DNA of 64,000 nucleotides from Schistocerca nitens (lineage: Eukaryota > Arthropoda > Insecta > Orthoptera > Acrididae). Shown here one piece after another: positions 51,930-61,638 of this stretch. The position numbers and the translations under genes are program-made. The notes under the pieces were generated by a model. It saw only the letters and a list, made by a program, of their open reading frames with translations, ran no database searches and was not told where the DNA came from. The stretch lies in the NCBI RefSeq assembly GCF_023898315.1, contig NC_064615.1:1189374759-1189438758 (forward strand), in the 5' to 3' direction. The first letter of the stretch is position 1. The number at the start of each line of letters is the position of its first letter.

Positions 51930-52766
51930 TACACATGACAATTCAAAAGTAAGTGTATACACTTTGTGGGTGTAATGTATGCATCAAAATAAGAGTATAA
52001 TGTTAAATAAAGGTATGTCCAAAATTGATTTATTTCAGAGTATGAGAATCCTTGTGTGAGTATAGTTTGAGCATATCAACATTGTTTTGCAGTGGACATT
52101 TGGCGTGGTATAGTGGACAATGAGCTCCTCGGACTGCATGTTATTCCACAGCGTCTGACTGGCAGAGTATGTAGACAGTCTTTGGAAGATGAACTGGGTG
52201 GTCTGCTTCATGATGTGCCAGAAGCCAGTTCATGACTGTGTCCCTGCACATTTCAGTTGGGAGGCACGAGAGTATCTCAATGTCGCTTATCCTGATGATT
52301 GTATTCCTCGTGCAGGGGCAGCTGGTGGCCCACCAGATCTTTGGATGCTAACCCCCTGAGCCTTTGGGACACATCAGGGAGCACGTGTATCATGTTACAG
52401 TTGACAATGAAGCACAACCACAGCAGAAAATTGAAAATGGCTGTGCAACTGTGCAGAATGGGATGAATGGAGCCTGTAACATTCTGAGAGTGGTCAGATG
52501 TCAAGCACATCACTGTCTTCATCTGCATATGCATCATTTTGAATATGTTCCAGGGTAAATGTACAGTACATATTTGTGTTGAATTTCAGGTCCCTTTTTG
52601 TTATTTCTTTCTGAGAAGAATTACTTTTATGTTGTTTGTGTTGTTCTTACGATCCATACTCTACAGCATAACAATTTCAAACAAAACTTTTAACATTTTA
52701 CATTTATTTTCATGTATACATTACACCTGCAAAGTATGAACAGTTACTTTTGAATCACCTTGTATA
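51930..52766 (+). mobile_element. Internally deleted mariner-superfamily transposon
   Basis: Terminal inverted repeats of about 60 bp: ATTCAAAAGTAAGTGTATAC...GGTGTAATGTATGCAT at the left, and the complement of GATTCAAAAGTAACTGTTCA...GGTGTAATGTATACAT at the right. The plus strand retains the transposase 3' part: HFSWEAREYLNVAYPDD, a frameshift, SLWDTSGSTCI or (in another frame) GHIREHVYHVTVDNEAQPQQ, QNGMNGACN and HLHMHHFEY. Catalytic blocks before this are deleted. At 837 bp it is shorter than an autonomous copy. Confidence 0.75.
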
Positions 52767-52997
52767 ATAATAAAACAAAAGGTTAAAATTAGTGGTACAC
52801 TTTTGCAGAATTTTACAACACCCAAGAGCCTGTTAGACAACAGAATTAGAAATTACAGAGCGACCATACTTGCATCATTTACCAGATAACTGCAACCATA
52901 AATAAGCTTACAATATATGAAATGATAATTAAATGGACATCCTAGCTGCAAACACGCGTTGATATACTTCATTGGGGACATGTTGAAAATGTATGTC

Positions 52998-53071
52998 CCG
53001 ACCGGGACTCGAACCCAGGATCTCCTGCTTACATGGCAGACGCTCTATCCATCTGAGCCACCGAGGGCACA
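52998..53071 (-). ncRNA. tRNA-like sequence, left arm
   Basis: Box A, a well-formed anticodon arm and box B are intact. The acceptor stem is imperfect (GTGCCCT opposite GGGACAT). Position inside a transposon arm makes a working tRNA unlikely; a pol III promoter is more plausible. Confidence 0.5.
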
Positions 53072-53268
53072 GAGGATAGTGTGCCTGCAGGAACTTATCC
53101 CTTGCATGCTCCCAGTATGGGACTTGGTAGATTAATCTGCCACGAGTAATGAGTACAATGGGTAAACATCTAGTAGGCGCCCTACGAATGTAGTGGTGTG
53201 GACATGTTGGGAATGTGGGTCTCACGGGAAGAGTGCAAGGGATAAGTTCCTGCAGGCGCACTATCCTC

Positions 53269-53348
53269 TGTGCCGTCGGTGGCTCAGATTATATGAGTGT
53301 CTGCCATGTAAGCAGGAGATCCCGGGTTCGAGTCCAGGTTGGGGCACA
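53269..53348 (+). ncRNA. tRNA-like sequence, right arm
   Basis: The same tRNA-like unit in the opposite orientation. GTGCCGT pairs mostly with GGGGCAC, the D-arm is mutated (AGATTATATGAGTG), and the anticodon arm and box B are intact. Confidence 0.5.
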
Positions 53349-53429
53349 CATTTTCAACATGTCCCAAAATGAAGTGTATCAACAGCTGTTTGCAGCTAGG
53401 GTGTCCATTTAATTATCATTTCATTTCTA

Positions 53430-55199
53430 GAAAAGCTGCGTGGTCATCAACGGTAACTGTTCTTTCGGGAACAGATACTACCATCATATATACAATATAT
53501 GATGTATACGGCCAATTGGTTGCATAAAGTTTATTGCAGTAAGCAGTGACCAGATTTCAATACAACTAAGGGTATCTACTTTAGAAGCAATAAAGTCACA
53601 CAACTTACATTACATTACAGTGAAAAGCATACATTATGAGCTGAAATTCTCAGGTCAAATGACAGAAATCCTCCACGAAAAACAGCTTAGTATAAGAACA
53701 GACACTGAAAAAATGTAACCAATTGGCTATATAAGCCATTTACTGAAAATACATCATTTACAATTTGCTAAGCACTAAGTCATCACACCACTACGGGGAA
53801 GATATAAACTACATAATGTTTGTCCACAATACCTTGGAAAATCTACTGGTGGAAAAAGTCAGTGCTGGTAGAAAGATATTCACTTATCTCTAAGATTGCA
53901 AATGTTAAGCTGCCCCAAACATAAAGTATTACCGTGCACACTGTTAAGGGTAATAGTGCCACGACTGCAGCAAGCAGCCAATGCTGCCATCCCCTTACTG
54001 CTTTCCCCTTACTGTTCCTCTCCTGTTGCAGTCCTGATGCGGGTCAAGATGCACCTCCTGCTGTTTTCAACAGCCACTGTGTGAATTGTCTCACTTATGG
54101 TGGACAAACAGTATGTCATCAATTAGCAATAGAATAGTGTGCCATAATGATACCTCTCTCTGTCGTGGCAATTCGAAAAGCTCTGTGAACAAAGTTATGG
54201 CTGCGGCAGTGTGATTCCACGAGGGCGCTGTAAGTGAGACAGTCACGACACCGGCACTGGTGTGAGTCATTGTACGAGACCAGGTGGACATGTCGGGCAG
54301 AATTTGGAGTACGATCGAGCAAATAACATCGGAAGGAACTGTGAAGTAGCACTGAGCAGCCACACGGGACAGATCTGACCAGATGCCCGGATAGCCGTGG
54401 TCTAGTCGGTGGCCGATAAAAAAAGTGTGCTGTCCGAACAGAGGAAGTATGGCACACCCAGCACTGTTTGTGATAGAGCAGGCTGTTTCTGGCAGTTTCT
54501 GGAAAGCACAGATTGAGGCAGTGTCTTGATCTGTGTGAGTGTACTGTCATACAGCACTCACCTCATTTTTGGTGCATGTTGTTGTATGAAAGAACAGACA
54601 GCATTTCTGGTGTGTACACAGGTTCTTATTCTGTGCAAGGGCAACTATTTACTGGATGGCTTTTAAGCCTTTTTGTAATAGATTACCTTTAATTCTGAGC
54701 ACTTGTATTGTGATCATTTTGGCCAGTTCTGCTGTAGTATGTGAAGATTATCTTATAGGTCCATAACAGAGCCACTAAATTATATGTGACATGTGGGGTA
54801 CAGCACAAGGCAAATGGGTGTGTTATTCTTCCCCCTGTACTTAAAAATTTCTCAACTCCCAACTATGTAAAGGAAAGTCGTGTATGTTGAGAACAGGAAT
54901 ATTTACTGGAAACAAACAGGACGCGTAAACTTGTCACTATGAAAGATAACAACAGAATAAAAATATTAAAAACTAAAATCACAGAGTTCAATAGCGTGTC
55001 TTCTCAGACACGGAACAAGCACGCACATCAGCACCCCAGGCAGCAAGTGCACAAACTTCTTTGATGTAACTTGGCGATCAGCTGATTCCACTGTGGAACG
55101 TGGGATCTCCGCCTTTGTCACATCGGCACCCTGCAGAGAAGCAGAACATTGTCTGCTTCCATCACCCCTGATGCCACTGAGAAATCTTGATGAAAAATG
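53430..55199. other. Intronic sequence, no recognised gene
   Basis: No coding feature supported. 53890-54560 is GC-richer and unassigned. About 55200-55262 (CCGATGACCGTAGCAGTCTGG ... AACCAACCAACC) resembles the 3' end of a SINE. Confidence 0.4.
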
Positions 55200-55249
55200 A
55201 ATTTCTTATCCTCAATGGACCGATGACCGTAGCAGTCTGGTCCCTTTAC

Positions 55250-57255
55250 ACCCACAAACCAACCAACCTTATCCTCGAACCTTGTCTCACCACCATTCCC
55301 CAAATCCCTCACCATGCATACTAACCTTACATCCACAGAGAGAACCGCAGTCCACCATCTAAAAACTGATCCCAATCTTATAATCCTACCTGCAGACAAA
55401 GGCTCCACCACCATAGTTTTGAGCCACAAGGATTACGTGGCAGAAGGACTATGTCAGCTGTCAGATACTTCCCTTACAAACCATGCCACAGTGATCCCAT
55501 TCCAGCAATCCAGCACGATCTCCAGTCACTACTCAAATCCTTAGGCCCATCCCAGAACATCTCCACAGAGTCCATCTCTCTACTTACCCCTACCACTCCC
55601 CACACTCCCACCTTCTACATGCTTCCTAAAGTCCATAAACGCAACCACCCAGGACGCCCCATTGTGGCCGGTTACTGTGCCCCCAATGAGAGAATCTCTG
55701 CTCTCATAGACCAACACCTTCAACCTATTACCCGGAACCTATCCTCCTATATAAAAGATACCAACCATTTCCTCAACCGACTCTCCACATTTCCTCTCCC
55801 TTTACCACACGGTGTCCTCCTCGTCACTATTGATGCCACCTCCCTGTACGCTAACATTCCTAATGCCCATGGCCTTACTGCTATTGAACACTACCTTTCC
55901 AGATGCCCTATGGATTCCAAACCAACAACCTCCTTCCTAGTCTCCATGACCAACTATATCCTCACCCACAATTACTTCTCCTTTGAAGGCATTACCTACA
56001 AACAAATCCGCAGTACGGCTATGGGCACCCGCATGGCACCATCCTATGCTAACCTATTCATGGGCCATCTACATGAATCCTTCCTAAAAACCCAGAATCC
56101 TAAACCCCTCACCTGGTTCAGATGCATTGATGACATCTTTGCTATTTGGATTGAAGGTGAGGACAGCTTATTCACATTCCTCCAGAACCTCAACTACTTC
56201 TCCCCCATTTACTTCACCTGGTCCTACTCAACCCAACAAGCCACCTTCCTAGATGTTGACTGCAACCTCAGAGATGGCTACATCAGTACCTCCGTCCATT
56301 GCAAACCTACTAACCACCAGCAATACCTCCACTTCACAGCTGCCACCCGTTTCATACCAAGAAGTCCCTTCTGTACAGCCTAGCCACCTGTGTCGTCGCA
56401 TCTGCAATGTTGAGCAGTCCCTCTCTAAATATATTGACGGTCTCACTGAAGCCTTCACTGACTGTAATTATCCCCCATCCTTGTAAAAAAACAAATTTCC
56501 CGTGCCTTATCTTTCCAGTCTCCCACCACTTCCCAAAGTCCCACAGTCTGGCCACAGAGGAGCATTCCCCTCGTAACTCAGTACCATCTGGGACTGGAGC
56601 AACTGAATTACATTCTCTGCCAGTGTTTCGATTACCTCCTGTCGTGCCCTGAAATGAGAAATGTCCTACCCACTATCCTTCCCCCCCCCCCCCCCCCCCC
56701 CTACCATGGTATTCCACTGTCCGCCAAACCTACACGATATACTTGTTCATCCTTACACAATCCCTGCTCCCAATCTCTTACCTCATGTCTCATACCTCTG
56801 TAATAGACCTAGATGCAAGACCTGTCCCATACATCCTCCTACCACCACCTACTCCAGTCCGGTCACTAACATTACCTATCACATCAAAGGCAGGGCTACC
56901 TGTGAAACCAGTCATGTGATCTACAAGCTAAGCTGCAACCACTGCACTGCATTCTATGTAGGCATGACAACCAACAAGCTGTCTGTCCACACGAATGGCC
57001 ACCAACAAACTGTGGCCAAAAAACAAGTGGACCCCCCTGTAGCTGAACACGCTGCCAAACATGATACCCCTCATCTCAATGACTGCTTCACAGCCTGTGC
57101 CATATGGATCCTTCCCACCAACACCAGCTTTTCTGAATTGCGCAGGTGGGAACTTCCCCTGCAATACATCCTACGTTTCCGTAACCCTCTTGGCCTCAAC
57201 CTTCGTTAGTCACTGTCCTCACCCATCCAGCCCCCTCCCTGTTTTCACCGCCACA
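55250..57255 (+). pseudogene. Penelope-like element: RT plus GIY-YIG endonuclease, frameshifted
   Basis: The plus strand shows the full PLE order in three frames. N-terminal TSTERTAVHHLKTDP and ILPADKGST (55314-55500). The RT core, 55510-56380, has YMLPKVHKRNHPGRPIVAG, LLVTIDATSLYANIP (motif A), STAMGTRMAPSYANLFMG (motif B), FRCIDDIFAIW (motif C, I-D-D) and TFLDVDCNLRDGYIS. After a frameshift and stops comes KYIDGLTEAF, a poly-C tract, then 56661-57209 with RATCETSHVIYKLSCNHC and FYVGMT (degenerate GIY-YIG with a Cys-x-x-Cys). The usual catalytic Arg appears as His in LSVHTNGH. RT aspartates survive but the protein is broken. Confidence 0.92.
56680..56701. repeat. Poly-C tract
   Basis: About 22 consecutive C inside the PLE, between RT and endonuclease parts. 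Its length decides the reading frame there. Confidence 0.95.
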
Positions 57256-59510
57256 CACGTTAACAACTTCAGTTCCTCTTCTTCCTTTGTTGTTGTTTCC
57301 TATTTTTCCAGTATTCCCTCATTTTCTCCCCATGAAGTCTCTTCCTTTCTTCTGTCCATGTTGTTCCCGATTTTTTATTTCTTCTGCTTTGAAAGCCTTC
57401 CAAATTTAGTATTTTGTTTTTAAAATGGTTTCTTTCTGCTACTTCTGATTCTTTGATGTTGTTTCTTTCAAGATCTTTTCTTACTTCTGTAATCCATGCT
57501 ATTGTTGATTTCTTCTTCCAGAAATATAGGCGTATTTGTTTTGTTAGTCTATTTCCATCCATTCGGTAGAGATGTCAAAAAAAGGTTAATCTTCATTTGG
57601 CCATTACTTCAGATATTTTCTCTATATTTTTGTAGATGTCCTCATTACTTCTTATTTTCCAACAATCTGCAGTTTTCATTGCACCCATTATTTTTCTAAT
57701 AATCCTTCTTTCCAGTACCTCTAGTTTGTCCATCTTATAGTTCATCATTAGGCATTCAGATCCATATAAACATTCTGGTCGTACCACTGTGGTGTAATGT
57801 TTTAGTTTTGTTTTTCTAGATATACATTTTTTGTTGTAAATATTTTTGATCAAACCATATGCTCTTTCCATTTTGTTAATTCTTACTTCTATTGCAGATT
57901 TTTCTAGTCGATTCTGTTGTATAGTTTTCCAAGATATTTAAATTTGTTTACTCGCTCTATTTTACCTACTTGTGTTTCTATGTATTTTGGTGCATTTTTT
58001 AAATTTTTCATGAATTTTGTTTTTTTTAGCTGAAATTTTGAGACCAGTTCTGTTTGCTAATTTTTCCAGAATTTTTATTTGGGTAACTGCTTCTGAAAGT
58101 ATTGCAAAATCATCTGCAAGAGCCAAGCAGTTCAGAGTTATTGGTTCAATTTTGTGATTTTTTCTAGAACACAGTTAAACAGTAAAGGTGATAAACCGTC
58201 ACCTTGTCTAACACCAGTTTTTATTTCAAAAGGCTGAGATACTTCTCCCATAAATTTGACTTTAGATACTGTACCTGTTAATGTTTCACGAATTATGTTT
58301 GCTAGTTTTGATATAACACTAAATTCTCTAATGACCTTATCTATAATTTCTCTGTCTATACAGTCAAATGCTTTCTTGAAATGTATAAATGACACTAGTA
58401 TTGGTTTGCTGGTTAACATTCTATGGTGAATTTTTGACTTTAAGTTAAAAATTTGTTCTGCACAGGATCTTCCCTTTCGAAAATCACCCTGATACTCTCC
58501 TCGTTGTTTGTCTAAAGTATCTACCACTCTGCTGAGGAGAATTTTTGATAATATTTTGTATGCCACTGGCAGAAGTGACACTCCTCTGTAATTACTGACA
58601 TTTTGTTTGTCTCCCTTTTTATGTAGCGGGTGGATTAATGTTGTTTTCCATGCAACTGGAATCTTTACAGTTTTCCAAATGTTGTCAAAAAGCAGCTGTA
58701 GATCCTTTATGATTTTTGGTTCTGACCACTTCAATAATTCTGCTGTAATTGAGTCTTCACCACTTGCTTTATTGTTTTTGAGTGTTTGGATGGCTTCATG
58801 AATTTGTAGCTCTGTTGGCAGGACATCTTCCTCTAGATTTTGAGGTGTCACTGGAAATTCTAATTTATCTGTTGGAACGGGACAGTTTAACAACTTTTCA
58901 AAAAAATTTGCTAAAATTTCACAATTTTCTTTATTATTTAATCCTATTTTGCCATTTTCATCTTTGAAACAAATACTTGGTGCCTGAGATCCTTTAAGTA
59001 TGTGTTTAAAGGTTTGATAAAAATTTCTAGAATTATTTTTGGTGAAATTTTCTTCTATTTCAATAAGCTGACAATTTTCAAAGTTCCTTTTGATTTTCCG
59101 CATTATTTTTGATGTTTCTTTTCTTTGTTGTCTGAATTGTTCAAAGTCTTCCTCTTTTTTTGAACATCTCCATTTTTGAGCTCTTTGTATTAGTGCTTCT
59201 TCACACTCCTCATCCCACCATGTCTTCTTTTTATTCTTGGCTAATGCTTGTTAATGTCTCCATGTTCCCTGTTTGTCTGAATTCCTTCACTGTAGTCCTG
59301 AGTTCAATTATTTCTTTGCTAAGGCATTGCCTTTTCTCTGCTGCTTGAGTTATTTTCATCTGGAGTTCACACCAATCACCTTCTTTATTTGTCTCAATTT
59401 CTTGTCTAAATTTTTCTATATTTTCTTTCATAATATTAGCTGTAGTGGTGTTGTATCTGATCACTTTCTTGGTCACCTTTTTTGGTTTAGATTTCTTTCA
59501 TTTTTATTTT
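57256..59510 (-). pseudogene. RTE-like LINE, RT part, inserted in the PLE
   Basis: The minus-strand frame 58138-59103 (321 residues) has linker NFYQTFKHILKGSQAPSICF, then RT blocks LKNNKASGEDSITAELLK, LIHPLHKKGDKQNVSNYRG, SLLPVAYKILSKIL, FIHFKKAFDCID (motif A) and GVRQGDGLSPLLFN (motif B). A frameshift at 58138 leads to ALADDFAILS (motif C, about 58090). C-terminal YGSECLMMNYKMDKLEVLER (about 57720-57790) and WTEERKRLHGEKMREYW follow. The left and right PLE parts stop at its edges. 5'-truncated, since the endonuclease is absent. Confidence 0.85.
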
Positions 59511-59511
59511 T

Positions 59512-59744
59512 ATTTTTATTTCTCTCCTTTCCGCAACTTACCTGCTCCCCCCTCCGCACCTTCTCACCTACCCTCCGTCTAAACTGCAACACTTCACTGA
59601 TGCCACTCCCACCATACTATCCCTGTCCCTCCCTGCCCCAGCCTCCTCCTTACCCCCACCCAGTCGCCACTTCCATCATGCACTGGCGCTGCTGCTTGCA
59701 GTATAGTTTCAGAGGCTGCAGACATGTGTGCAAGTTGCGCTTGC

Positions 59745-59797
<53 letters not shown>

Positions 59798-59935
59798 TAC
59801 TGCTGACAAAGATCTCAATGGCCGAAAGCTTTGATTGTGTGAATCTTTTTATTGTGCCTATTGCGGCTCAGCATCTCCGCTATATGGTGAGTAGCACCTT
59901 TCCTTCTCTTGTATTGGTAATCAAATCTCTGTTAT
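59512..59935 (+). mobile_element. PLE 3' UTR and terminus with (GT)n
   Basis: Probably the continuation of the PLE at 55250-57255 after the LINE insertion: C/T-rich UTR (CTCTCCTTTCCGCAACTTACC), GGCTGCAGACATGTGTGCAAG, (GT)n at 59749-59796, GCTGACAAAGATCTCAATGGCC-GAAAGC, CTTTTTATTGTGCCTATTG, CAGCATCTCC, GTGAGTAGCAC and CTTTCCTTCTCTTGTATT. It links the foldback arms at 22407, 31240, 31663 and 35733 to the PLE family. Confidence 0.75.
59749..59796. repeat. (GT)n microsatellite
   Basis: About 24 uninterrupted GT units within the PLE 3' region. Confidence 0.97.
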
Positions 59936-59939
59936 TTCC

Positions 59940-60212
59940 ACTCTTGACTAAATCTTTCAGTGTCAATTATTCAGTATGCTATTTCCTTTTATGATTTGAA
60001 TTTGCTATGGCTCTGTTTATTGAACTGGTTTTTACTTCTATTCCTGACTGCATGTAGTACTTCTGATGCTTGTTAATGTCTCCATGTTCCCTGTTTGTCT
60101 GAGTTCCTTCACTGTAGTCCTGAGTTCTATTATTTCTTTGCTAAGGCATTGCCTACTGTGACCTTGTTTTTTTGGTCAGGTCATTTTGGGGGAGAATGCA
60201 TGGAATATATAA
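59940..60212 (-). pseudogene. Second RTE-like LINE copy, linker part
   Basis: 60063-60155 repeats 59243-59336 at about 95 percent (TTGTTAATGTCTCCATGTTCCC ... CTTTGCTAAGGCATTGCC), the linker of the RTE-like LINE. It is separated from the rest of this copy by the Tc1 at 60215-61636. Confidence 0.65.
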
Positions 60213-60214
60213 TA

Positions 60215-61636
60215 CACTCCTGGAAATGGAAAAAAGAACACATTGACACCGGTGTGTCAGATCCACCATACTTGCTCCGGACACTGCGAGAGGGCTGTAC
60301 AAGCAATGATCACACGCACGGCACAGCGGACACACCAGGAACCGCGGTGTTGGCCGTCGAATGGCGCTAGCTGCGCAGCATTTGTGCACCGCCGCCGTCA
60401 GTGTCAGCCAGTTTGCCGTGGCATACGGAGCTCCATCGCAGTCTTTAACACTGGTAGCATGCCGCGACAGCGTGGACGTGAACCGTATGTGCAGTTGACG
60501 GACTTTGAGCGAGGGCGTATAGTGGGCATGCGGGAGGCCGGGTGGACGTACCGCCGAATTGCTCAACACGTGGGGCGTGAGGTCTCCACAGTACATCGAT
60601 GTTGTCGCCAGTGGTCGGCGGAAGGTGCACGTGCCCGTCGACCTGGGACCGGACCGCAGCGACGCACGGATGCACGCCAAGACCGTAGGATCCTACGCAG
60701 TGCCGTAGGGGACCGCACCGCCACTTCCCAGCAAATTAGGGACACTGTTGCTCCTGGGGTATCGGCGAGGACCATTCGCAACCATCTCCATGAAGCTGGG
60801 CTACGGTCCCGCACACCGTTAGGCCGTCTTCCGCTCACGCCCCAACATCGTGCAGCCCGCCTCCAGTGGTGTCGCGACAGGCGTGAATGGAGGGACGAAT
60901 GGAGACGTGTCGTCTTCAGCGATGAAAGTCGCTTCTGCCTTGGTGCCAATGATGGTCGTATGCGTGTTTGGCGCCGTGCAGGTGAGCGCCACAATCAGGA
61001 CTGCATACGACCGAGGCACACAGGGCCAACACCCGGCATCATGGTGTGGGGAGCGATCTCCTACACTGGCCGTACACCACTGGTGATCGTCGAGGGGACA
61101 CTGAATAGTGCACGGTACATCCAAACCGTCATCGAACCCATCGTTCTACCATTCCTAGACCGGCAAGGGAACTTGCTGTTCCAACAGGACAATGCACGTC
61201 CGCATGTATCCCGTGCCACCCAACGTGCTCTAGAAGGTGTACGTCAACTACCCTGGCCAGCAAGATCTCCGGATCTGTCCCCCATTGAGCATGTTTGGGA
61301 CTGGATGAAGCGTCGTCTCATGCGGTCTGCACGTCCAGCACGAACGCTGGTCCAACTGAGGCGCCAGGTGGAAATGGCATGGCAAGCCGTTCCACAGGGC
61401 TACATCCAGTATCTCTACGATCGTCTCCATGGGAGAATAGCAGCCTGCATTGCTGCGAAAGGTGGATATACACTGTACTAGTGCCGACATTGTGCATGCT
61501 CTGTTGCCTGTGTCTATGTGCCTGTGGTTCTGTCAGTGTGATCATGTGATGTATCTGACCCCAGGAATGTGTCAATAAAGTTTCCCCTTCCTGGGACAAT
61601 GAATTCACGGTGTTCTTATTTTCATTTCCAGGAGTG
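60215..61636 (+). mobile_element. Tc1-like transposon, structurally intact
   Basis: TA (60213-60214 and 61637-61638) flanks CACTCCTGGAAATGGAAAAA-type inverted termini; the right end reads TTTTCATTTCCAGGAGTG. Total 1422 bp. It carries one open transposase (60459-61481), about 245 bp of 5' and 155 bp of 3' non-coding DNA with an AATAAA at about 61572. It is markedly more GC-rich than its surroundings, consistent with a recent arrival. Confidence 0.94.
60459..61481 (+). CDS. Tc1-like transposase
   Basis: 340 residues from MPRQRGREPY to a TAG stop. The upstream in-frame extension to 60243 is not conserved in character and overlaps the element leader, so I prefer Met at 60459. Paired N-terminal helix-turn-helix: LTDFERGRIVGMREAGWTYR (12-31) and VSTVHRCCRQW (42-52), then a second with SARTIRNHLHEAGL (102-115). 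The catalytic domain has VVFSDESRF (D155), IMVWGAIS, LFQQDNARPH (D244) and SPDLSPIEHVWD (E277). By my count 32 residues separate D244 and E277, against 34 in typical Tc1. No stop, frameshift or lost catalytic residue is seen, so it could be active. Confidence 0.94.
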   Translation: MPRQRGREPYVQLTDFERGRIVGMREAGWTYRRIAQHVGREVSTVHRCCRQWSAEGARARRPGTGPQRRTDARQDRRILRSAVGDRTATSQQIRDTVAPGVSARTIRNHLHEAGLRSRTPLGRLPLTPQHRAARLQWCRDRREWRDEWRRVVFSDESRFCLGANDGRMRVWRRAGERHNQDCIRPRHTGPTPGIMVWGAISYTGRTPLVIVEGTLNSARYIQTVIEPIVLPFLDRQGNLLFQQDNARPHVSRATQRALEGVRQLPWPARSPDLSPIEHVWDWMKRRLMRSARPARTLVQLRRQVEMAWQAVPQGYIQYLYDRLHGRIAACIAAKGGYTLY

Positions 61637-61638
61637 TA

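Larger units (their letters stand above)
52919..53422. mobile_element. 504-bp foldback with a tRNA-like sequence in each arm
   Basis: The left arm (from GAAATGATAATTAAATGGAC) and right arm (to GTCCATTTAATTATCATTTC) are inverted over nearly their full length. Each contains a tRNA-like segment: minus strand 52998-53071 and plus strand 53269-53348, with GGTGGCTCAGAT (box A), CTGCCATGTAAGCAG (anticodon stem-loop, TGT at anticodon positions) and GGGTTCGAGTCC (box B). The outer part CACACATTTTCAACATGTCC follows each. The centre is near GTAGGCGCCCTAC (53172-53184). Confidence 0.85.

Noticed and set aside
52998-53348. Two functional tRNA-Thr genes in inverted orientation
   Set aside because: Acceptor or D-arm mispairs and location in the arms of a repeat argue for tRNA-derived transposon sequence, not host tRNA genes.
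54091-54550. Overlapping minus-strand ORFs of 90 and 143 residues
   Set aside because: No motif, and two overlapping frames of similar length in a GC-richer stretch. Possibly transposon-derived, but not supportable.
59273-59818. 177-residue plus-strand frame and a minus-strand His/Thr frame
   Set aside because: They span the junction of an RTE-like LINE, PLE 3' UTR and a (GT)n run. Composition explains their length.
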